Positions 55,916 through 64,000 of a stretch of 64,000 nt of DNA are shown here, in pieces. The position numbers and the translations under genes were made by a program. The notes below the pieces were generated by a model. It saw only the letters and a list, made by a program, of their open reading frames with translations. It ran no database searches and was not told the DNA's origin. Within the stretch, counting starts at the first letter, position 1. The number at the start of each line of letters is the position of its first letter. Source of the stretch: Nannobrachium achirus (taxonomy: Eukaryota > Chordata > Actinopteri > Myctophiformes > Myctophidae); assembly GCA_963921795.1 (NCBI GenBank), contig OY997649.1, forward strand, positions 31,196,555 through 31,260,554, read 5' to 3'.

Positions 55916-56693
55916 TACCACATTGAACTAAGCATTATCAAGTCAATACTGGAGATGTGGCTTAACGGCATGGATTTCTACACAGAGAGGGCAATTACAT
56001 GAGATGCATTCAAGTTCAGGAGAGTTTGGACAAGGAAATTCTCTTGAATGCTGCCTTCAGGTATGGCATGGAAAGAGGGCATTTGCATTTCTTTCACCAT
56101 AGTAAAAACTGCATTCATGGTCTGGAGACAGATAAAAGGGCAGGGGCTCAAGCCCCTTTGATGTCTATGTGTGCACGTGCCTGTGTGTGAGTATGCATGT
56201 GCCCCTGCTTATCCATGCGCTTGCATTCACACAATACTGTACTCCTAACAGTATGGCAATGGTGGTGCTGCGAAAAGGCTACTAGCTCTATTCCAAATAC
56301 AGCATATTCCATCTGATCCACAGTGGTGTATTCTTTAACTCTTATACTGCTTTGGACGTTCCTGTTCGCCCCAATTCTCAAGAGACCTCCGCGCCAATAC
56401 GGCGCTCGTTCGCGTTCGTTCGTTCGTTCGTTTACCTTGTTGAAGCTGATGAGGGGTCGCGCCGCCGTGTACTGTAAACACATTTTCCGCGGTGATGGTG
56501 TAAAAAATCCATTATGCGTTAACATCAACGGAGACCAATTCACTTCCTTGTTGATTTCCTCTGGCTGTAAGGCTCTGTGGCCAGTGACTGGTCTGAATGT
56601 ACGGCAACACATAACAGGCAAATTCACATTCATTCTCGCATGACGCCGCCCTCTGCTGCCTGGCAGACCAAAGTGCACTATTGCACAATCAAA

Positions 56694-56790
56694 AAAATAA
56701 ATAAATAAATAAATAAATAAATGTCTGTCTATCCATACTATAATTAGAGAGGTCAGTCAGTAGGTCAGTCAGTCAGTAGGTCAGTCAGTC
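56694..56790 (+). repeat. (AAAT)n and (CAGT)n tracts
   Basis: AAATAAATAAAT followed shortly by repeats of GTCAGTCAGTAGGTCA. Confidence 0.85.
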
Positions 56791-57055
56791 AGTAAATGCA
56801 TTTCCACCTTTATCTCTTCAGCAACTGATCCCAAATTTCACATGGCATTGGCCATTAGCATTAGACAGACGGTGACGGAGCCCGATTTCCATTTTTCACA
56901 AATTCAAGCTTTTTATTAGCGTTTCTTTACCACTTCTGTTCAACACTACACCCTGTTGTCAGGGTTACGGTCCGTTCCTCCAGGCCATGGGATCTGTAGC
57001 CCCACACACACACACACACACACCCACCAATCTCACAGTTAGGAATGTTGCAGTG

Positions 57056-57057
<2 letters not shown>

Positions 57058-57096
<39 letters not shown>
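57058..57096 (+). repeat. (TC)n microsatellite
   Basis: About 38 bp of CT, following an AC tract at 57004-57022. Confidence 0.93.
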
Positions 57097-57099
<3 letters not shown>

Positions 57100-58045
57100 A
57101 TATGTGGTTTGCCTGCATGCACGGGTCACTAATGCACCGGGTGCATTTGATGTGTGTCTTATCTTCCCACGGGTATGGCAAAATTATGTAGAGCAAGCGC
57201 ATACATCCCCATACTTCTATTCACCTAATTTAGCTGTTAAATTATTTGTATCCATCAAAAAATATACACTCCTCCATGGGTTGCTCCTTACATTATGATG
57301 CTCCCACATATTCTCACGCATGCACCAGTTACAGTTACTTTCTCCATAACCCACACTCTGCACATATATTGGAGCACATATCTTCAAACGGGTAAGGTCT
57401 AGTCTACTATAACGTCGCAAAGGTAAGCCGCTTTTTGATGGCACCAGACCCAATAAATAAAGAAATAATCTGGCAGTAGGAGAGTTAATGCTGGCGCAAG
57501 ATCTTTTTAACTTAAATCTAAATTTGAAATTGACTAGACTGAGTTAGATGCTACATTGCCAGATGTATGGATTCCACAACAGCTTCAATTAGGAGGATTG
57601 GGATTGATCAAGCTGGGATGGATTAACAACACAAAAGAAGGGAACAACAACCTTAATGCAATTAATTACAGCAGTCCTATAGTCCGTCTCAAGTGTTTCA
57701 GCCAAGATGGCTTACCGGTACTTACACAAACAAAGCCACCAATAGGTTGATCGGTTAAGACCAAACCATGTGCGTTGACAGTGAACTTTTAATGGCATCA
57801 ATTGAACACAATTTCAAGATGGCCAACCAGTGCCCTTCATGTTTTACATCCACTGAAAAAGAGATGATCATAAATGCATACAATAACGTCTTCCACTTAT
57901 GCAACTAGAAAAGTGTGCTCCTCATGGGAATCAATCAGGTGCTGCATGCGTTCATGATTTGTGGCAAAAGGGGCCATCCCTGCAAGCTTTGGAAGCCAAT
58001 CGTACCGAATCAGAACGGAATATGAGAAATCGGACAGATTTATGC

Positions 58046-58229
58046 ACACCATGGGACACATCTCCTAGGGGGTGAAAAACAAGTGTAAAATCACTTGTGT
58101 ACGTTGTGTACGTGTGTGAGCAGGGACGTGCAGAGAATGTTAGAGAGGCAGGGGCTGAAATTTCCAAAAGGGCCTTTTGGTGGAAATACTGCGATGCGCT
58201 GTGAGCTTGGAGGTCGGCTATTTTCAATT
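58046..58229 (+). repeat. Direct repeat pair, copy 2
   Basis: Second copy of the 55712-55915 segment, ending in the right half of the hairpin repeat. CTTGGAGGTCGGCTATTTTC marks the shared end. Confidence 0.85.
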
Positions 58230-58315
58230 GCAATTACAATTTATTCCTCCACTACTACTTTTCTTCCTTCATTTTCTCTTACACACGCAGCCATGCCTCC
58301 CTGAACTCCTTTACC

Positions 58316-58346
<31 letters not shown>

Positions 58347-58383
58347 ACTCACACATGCACACGCACACGCACATGCACACACG

Positions 58384-58489
<106 letters not shown>

Positions 58490-58744
58490 GACAGACAGAG
58501 AGAGCTGTAAATGCCTCTTGATTGATCTGACCAGTATGAACTACTAGGCTCTACAAAGAGTTCAGCCCAATTAACCTTCACACACCAGGTGAAGTCAGGA
58601 GGCGTGTGTGTGGCGCGCGTTGCGTGCATTCGTGTAAAGACTCTGCCCTCGTTTCACATGGCAAACGTCCCTATGGTTACCTGCTTATTTTGTGCCTGTC
58701 AAAAGTGACCAGAGCCAAGGGTTCAGTACCAGACATTTTGAAAG

Positions 58745-58810
58745 GATGCAATTCAATTCAATTCAATTCAAAGGAGCTTTATTGGCATGAGAAAACATAC
58801 ATTTACATTG
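58745..58810 (+). mobile_element. LINE 3' tail (CAATTCAATTCAATT ... TTTATTGGCATGA)
   Basis: AATTCAATTCAATTCAAAGG followed by AGCTTTATTGGCATGAGAAA is the common terminal repeat of an L2-type fish retroposon. The rest of the element is not visible. Confidence 0.6.
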
Positions 58811-60424
58811 CCAAAGCAAGTATCACAAATACAATAAAAACAGTTGAAAATGGGGAACATATACAGTTGGAGGGGGTACAGCATTGTGTAAACAGCGCTA
58901 TGTCGCATTGTGACATTTTATACAGGGTACAAATAGCAGCATTATTTTCCTCAAAATGCATTTAAAGGTATCAGCTTTGTATGTGCAGTAGGTCACACAG
59001 TTACTTCTAATGCGAGGAGGACTGAACTATTGAACTTGTAAGACGTCAGTGCATTCTCCCTAAGCACTATTACAGTGCTGTCCGGCTTGACCATTTCATT
59101 TCCACAAGACGAATACTGTCGATGGGCTTATATGATCAAATCTAAGACAGAGTTCTGATTTATGTGAAATCAATTCATGTTGAAATCCACTTTACCTTAT
59201 GACCTACTTTATCTCCCAGTGTTTGATAGATTTATCTCGCATCTGTCATGCTGATTGACTGCCATACTGTATGTTAATGTATGTATGTAATGTTGACTGA
59301 CTGTCATACTGTAGGCCTCAAGTGTGTTCAGACTCTCAGATCAATTCTTCGACCTCCTGGTATTAGTATTCATGATGGTACATTTTCACAGCATTGATTA
59401 TTTTCATAAATGCAAAGTCGGACGCCACAAGTTTGAATTCTAATAATAAATTTGGCAGCTCCTACATTAGCACATATTAATGACAGTGAAGTTACTTTGA
59501 AACACATACGCAATGGAAGTAATTGAGATCTGAAATTCAACACAATTACAGAAAAAACATTAATGCGATCAAGGATCATGGGCAAATTGGTCATACATTT
59601 TTGCCTAACTGCAGCACTTAACGAGCTTACCACCAGAAAGGTTGTAGCCTGTGCTATGAGATTTAAAAGTACACATTTCTACCACCACTAAATACACATC
59701 CTTCCGAGACTAAATATTTACATCTGCGTTGGTCATCTGCATTTTTTAATATTTCCCTTGCTATGAAGTAAAATAAAATATGTTGTACTTTGAACTGAAC
59801 AGAGCTGCCTTGGATCCTTTCTAAGTTCTCCACGCCATCTGTGAACTTTTCTTGATACCCTAACGGAAGTGAACTTGAACTTTTTGTCTTCTAAGTAACT
59901 ATACCCTCTCCAAAGAGCACCTGTTTGCAGTTTGCCATACTCAAGGACCCACATAGTGCTTTCTTTGTCTATTATCTATCAACTGAATATTTACAGTAGG
60001 ATCGACATTCTGTAAATACACATCCTTCCAAGACTAAATATTTACAGTAGGATCGCCAAAAATCGGAGCCTGGAATACTCTGTGGCACACAGGACAGGTA
60101 CAGTATAGAGCATCCTAAGTCCTAACACACTTTCCTATGCATTATACTGTCCTAGTCACTTTTTCCTTCTTTTCTGTCTCTCCTGTCTGAAACAGTTTCT
60201 CACGAGCTCAGGACCTGCTCCCTTGACGTAATTCTTGACAAACTGCCATTCTTGTTCCAAGGACCTTGAAAATATTGTCCTTGTTAAACCAGAATAGCAT
60301 TTTAGAGCATGCCATATAGCCCTGGTAAAAGTGTCACATGATTTAATGTTGAATCTTCATTCTGGTGATTGTGCCATCTTAACTAGAGGTTACTAGAGGT
60401 TTGAGCAGCATAGCGGCCCTCACG
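58811..60424. other. No gene seen
   Basis: AT-rich sequence with a duplicated phrase CACATCCTTC-[CA]-[GA]AGACTAAAT at 59695 and 60020. No splice-flanked open frame. Confidence 0.5.
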
Positions 60425-60500
60425 CCGAGTTTATGCCCATATATGGAGATCCCTGATGCCATCAGTATATGCCCATATGGGCATCTCAGTTAGAACTGGA
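60425..60500 (+). repeat. CCATATATGG-type repeat fragment
   Basis: TTTATGCCCATATATGGAGA and CCCTGATGCCATCAGTATAT match the array at 33-35 kb, in one short copy. Confidence 0.65.
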
Positions 60501-60564
60501 CAACTGGATGGCCATATCTGCCAGCCCGACTGCTGGCCCTCCCATTAACCAATTTTAATATAGG

Positions 60565-61000
60565 ATTGGACAGACTTTAGCGCAGCCTTTGACACAATTG
60601 ATTATTTTTGGCATTCAGAGCACAGCTCTTCAGTGGTTTCCCTCCTATATTATTAACAGGACCTTTGCTTGCTTCCATGTAGAGCCGGGCCCCCTAAGGA
60701 TCCATTTTAGGCTGTATCCTCTTCTCTTCATACAGTATATGCTTCCCCTTGGTTCCATTATTCAGAAGCATTATATCTCTTTTCATTATTATGCTGATGG
60801 CAGACAGCCAGCTTTATCTCCCCTTAAAACCGAATAACAAGTGTTCTTTAGACGTTTAGAGGGCCTTTTTAACTGCTTTGAGGACATTCTCCAGCTATGG
60901 AGTAATTTCAGTCATTTCATTTGGCTCCCCATTATGTAAAAAATCATGCCAAGAATCTTAGTGTGATCTATGAGTCGGTCATCAGATTTGATAAATAAAG
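60565..61000 (+). pseudogene. LINE-2-like reverse transcriptase remnant
   Basis: Across frames it reads D-SAAFDTID, a gap, GIQSTALQWFPSYIINRTFA, then GPLRIHFRLYPLLFIQYMLP-LGSIIQKH and YADGRQPALSPLK. These are the RT palm motifs of L2 elements; the catalytic YADD is damaged to YADG. Frameshifts near 60600 and after 60837; NCFEDILQLWSNFS-like sequence follows. Dead copy. Confidence 0.82.
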
Positions 61001-61098
61001 GAATATAGATTTTACAACCTATATTCCAAGAGTTGTAGGCCTAAAAGTAAAAAGCCCTGGTATAGTGCCACATGGGGGGTAGGTCCTGTACTAGTAAA

Positions 61099-61205
<107 letters not shown>

Positions 61206-61617
61206 TTGTACAGAGATTCAGACAACATAATCTACAAAGTAAGTGGTAATACTGTATAATTTAAGTGTACAAATTTAACCAAATTGACCTTTAATGTTTC
61301 ATATTTTTTTTGCCAATGGCAGGACGTGTGAACTGTTTTGCAGTGTACTTAAGTCTATGGAAATCTAAACAACAATAAAGACAAAATAAGTTGGTTGTGT
61401 TTTGGGCAAAGTTTACTGGAAAAATGCTTTAAAAACATCTTTTCACAGGTTATCACCATTGTTATACAATTCAAAAATCAGTGTATTCTTATTTGTTATG
61501 ATTTCAATTACGGCAAATTTCCACCTTCGATTAAATTGCTATAACATTTATATGCTAAGGAAAAACATTTCAGTTAGTCTTACACTACCCAATCTCTCTT
61601 CACGTTTTATAGTATAA

Positions 61618-61679
61618 AAATCAACTATACAATAATACCAATTGCTAAAAATCAACTATACAATAATACCAATTGCTAA
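61618..61679 (+). repeat. 31-bp tandem duplication
   Basis: AAAATCAACTATACAATAAT and ACCAATTGCTA occur twice in immediate succession with no difference, a very recent duplication. Confidence 0.9.
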
Positions 61680-64000
61680 GTTTTACAAACAACAATGTCT
61701 TTATCAAGACATTTGAAGATCTACCTATAAAGCCTTACCAAAGCTATCACTCCTACAGTACGACCTCTCTGTAATAAGTCAAATGACCTAAAATAGTGAT
61801 TCAAAAACACAAAGCTGAGTTTTGGAGAAGTAGTAAAGTGAGTCGTTGAACAACTGCCAACCCCTTCTTTGATAAAATATAATCACAGCTCAATGGGGGA
61901 TGATGGGGCAATCAAAACAGCATTAATCACTCATCATCAAACTAAACCCACCTCCCCACCAAGCGCCTGGTAATCTCTGCAGTGCACAATGCTTAGGACC
62001 GATTTAAAACAGATGGTAGCATATTCTTCCTTCAACGGCTGAAACAAGGTTTCATTTCAAATTAATGGGGGAAGTGAAGCGATCAAGATCGATGTCCTGA
62101 TTTTTGTGATTACTGTATGTCCCACCTGAAATGGAAATGTCCGCTTCGTTGAGCTAGGACGACAAGTTACAGTCTGTTTGCGCAGATAGGTTGAATCAAA
62201 TTCTTGCTGAAGAGACTTTTTTGCAGTATGTCATGCCCGCATTTGTTCTTATTTGTCAGAGATTACCAAAGAAATATGGTCCATAGAAAGACTCTACTCA
62301 CTGCTTCCTCCACTGCCCAAAACTCTCATTTTATCAAAATTCATTAAGATTTATGCTTAGTTTGTTAGACATACAGTATATACTGTAGGCTACTGTTCTA
62401 GAAATAATCGAAACAGAAATCTATCAGGCTTTCTGTTTAGAAGGGAATCCAATTCACAATTACATTTGACACAGTGGCAGTCAGAATTAAAGATATTGAC
62501 TCCTTTACGACAAATGTGGATTCTGTGTTTAGAGTTGTGTGTTGTTCTGTTTTTCTTTCTCTTGCCTTCAATTAATGAGCAGCAGCAGAGAAAGCCGGGT
62601 GACCCAGATCACCATTTGGAAGCATTTCTACAACATTTTAAGTAGGTTATTGGTGTTCTGTACAGAAGCTGTGCTATCACACTGTGGCCTGTATAATTGA
62701 CTGCTTCCAAAACATTGTTTTTTTTTCTTCTTATTTTCTGTCAACCACAGAATAGTAAGTCAGTAGTCTTTAAAAAGAGATGTACTGCACAGCTACATTA
62801 CATTCTAATATTACACATCATGTATGTTCTCATTGCGGGGGAAAAGGGCAATGTCAGAGTTCAAATAACAGTACCAACCAAGAATGTCACACTATTGCTA
62901 CAGAATATTAATTTGGACAGCAGGAAGCTTAGCATCTAAATTAATGCACACTATGCATTTAGTTTTCTCAACCAAGATTGTGCAAAGATATGAACATAAG
63001 ATTACATCCTGGTAACAATGAGAGATCCTGCACAATGACAAAGACAAGAGAGTTTGACTACTACTACAGTATGTACACACAAAAAGCTGTGAGGGCCATG
63101 ATGTTCATATTCACTGCAATAAATAAATAAATAAATACATATCCTGCCACTCACCAAACAGCCAAAGACAAGACATTAACAGAAACAACAATACACAGCA
63201 CAAACAATGGAACGGATGGCACAACAGCGTTTTGGCAAGCCAAGAGATACAGTATTTAAGGACATTCACTATATTAAGGTGGCATAATTGACAATGGCAT
63301 ATACATCCATAAACTTATATAAAATAAAATTATATGCTATATAATATGAAGAAGTTTTGTTAATGGGCCATAGCATTATATTACATGCGTGTTAATAACA
63401 ATCTATGTGTCCTTTTTCCCAGTGATGGGATTCACTGTGTAAAACAATAAACAAAGATACATGTACATATACAGTATATGGGAGGCGCTCAACCAAAATC
63501 TATCTCCAAACAGGTTTTTGTAATTAGAATTGCCTCTGATTTATCATCATCATTGATAAATGCCCTGATTGTCTTTGTTGTCATACAGTATATGTTTGTA
63601 AACAGTTGGGAGCGGGTTTCTAAAGGACAAAGGAACATAAAGAAAAAAAAAAACTTGGAAGGATGGACTTGATAACACGTGTTTATATAGTTATAGTTCC
63701 CTTCAAATTCACATTTCTCATGTAGGCCTATAGACTACTATCATGTTTCAGGGTTACAGGAGTAACAGCATACAGATTTAAAATTACTTGAAATTTCTGA
63801 CAAACATATGACACAATCCTGAACAAATTTGACAGAAAACCATGAGCTTCAACTGTGAGTTTGTCTGGGTCCCATTTTGGATAGAACATTTTTATGCTAT
63901 ATAATGCTATATAAACCTTTGCATATTTACAGATTACAACCCATATTAATTTCCTCACAAATGCACCCATATAATGTAGAGGTCGTAGGTATAGACAACT
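61680..64000. other. No gene seen
   Basis: AT-rich sequence with an AAAT tract at 63118-63136. No recognisable exon, RNA gene or clear transposon end. Confidence 0.5.

Noticed and set aside
56148-56678. 176-codon minus-strand frame
   Set aside because: Low-complexity segments (RTNERER from CGTT repeats), no domain; likely chance in CpG-rich sequence.

Overview
This is nuclear DNA of a ray-finned (teleost) fish. Coding exons are short and far apart with GT-AG introns. Long (TG)n and (TC)n microsatellites are frequent, and nested non-autonomous DNA transposons plus LINE-2-like fragments fill most of the space. The encoded proteins are vertebrate-like. No prokaryotic, plasmid or phage features are seen.

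Layout. From 1 to 5768 there is non-coding sequence with a foldback repeat (about 1.59-2.12 kb) and one copy of a repeat carrying the motif CCATATATGGGCAT (2.85-3.26 kb). From 5783 to 24175 on the plus strand lies a complete eight-exon coding region for a 316-residue kinase of the LIMK/TESK group. It has every kinase motif but almost nothing after the catalytic domain. Its introns are full of mobile DNA: a hAT-type MITE sits directly on the exon 1 splice donor, a 4.7-kb inverted duplication lies in intron 1, and intron 3 holds a TTAA-target transposon whose empty paralogous site is in intron 4. From 24.2 to 31.2 kb there is 3' flank, a 548-bp near-perfect foldback with an apparent 8-bp target duplication, one unassigned exon-like segment (29291-29408) and a three-layer nest of transposons (29.7-30.7 kb).

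From 31278 to 32831 on the minus strand is an intact single-exon gene for mitochondrial processing peptidase alpha (pmpca). It reads full length without introns and so looks like a functional retrogene. About 2.7 kb further upstream on the same strand is a dead 89-bp exon of the same gene (35525-35613), still flanked by consensus splice sites. Between them lies a tangled minisatellite built on CCATATATGGGCATAAA.

From 36 to 64 kb I see no convincing host gene. The region holds microsatellites, a 4.6-kb composite repeat with tRNA-like SINE heads and a 1.1-1.7 kb tandem duplication (39.8-44.4 kb), two LINE reverse-transcriptase remnants (45.0 and 60.6-61.0 kb), hAT MITEs and LINE 3' ends.

Function. 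The kinase would be a cytoplasmic dual-specificity kinase of the cofilin-phosphorylating group. The retrogene would supply the substrate-binding, non-catalytic subunit of the matrix presequence protease. Nothing in the sequence says they act together. The most notable points are the MITE on the kinase splice donor, the intact pmpca retrogene beside a spliced-type relic exon, and the empty-site evidence that dates several transposon insertions from within the window.
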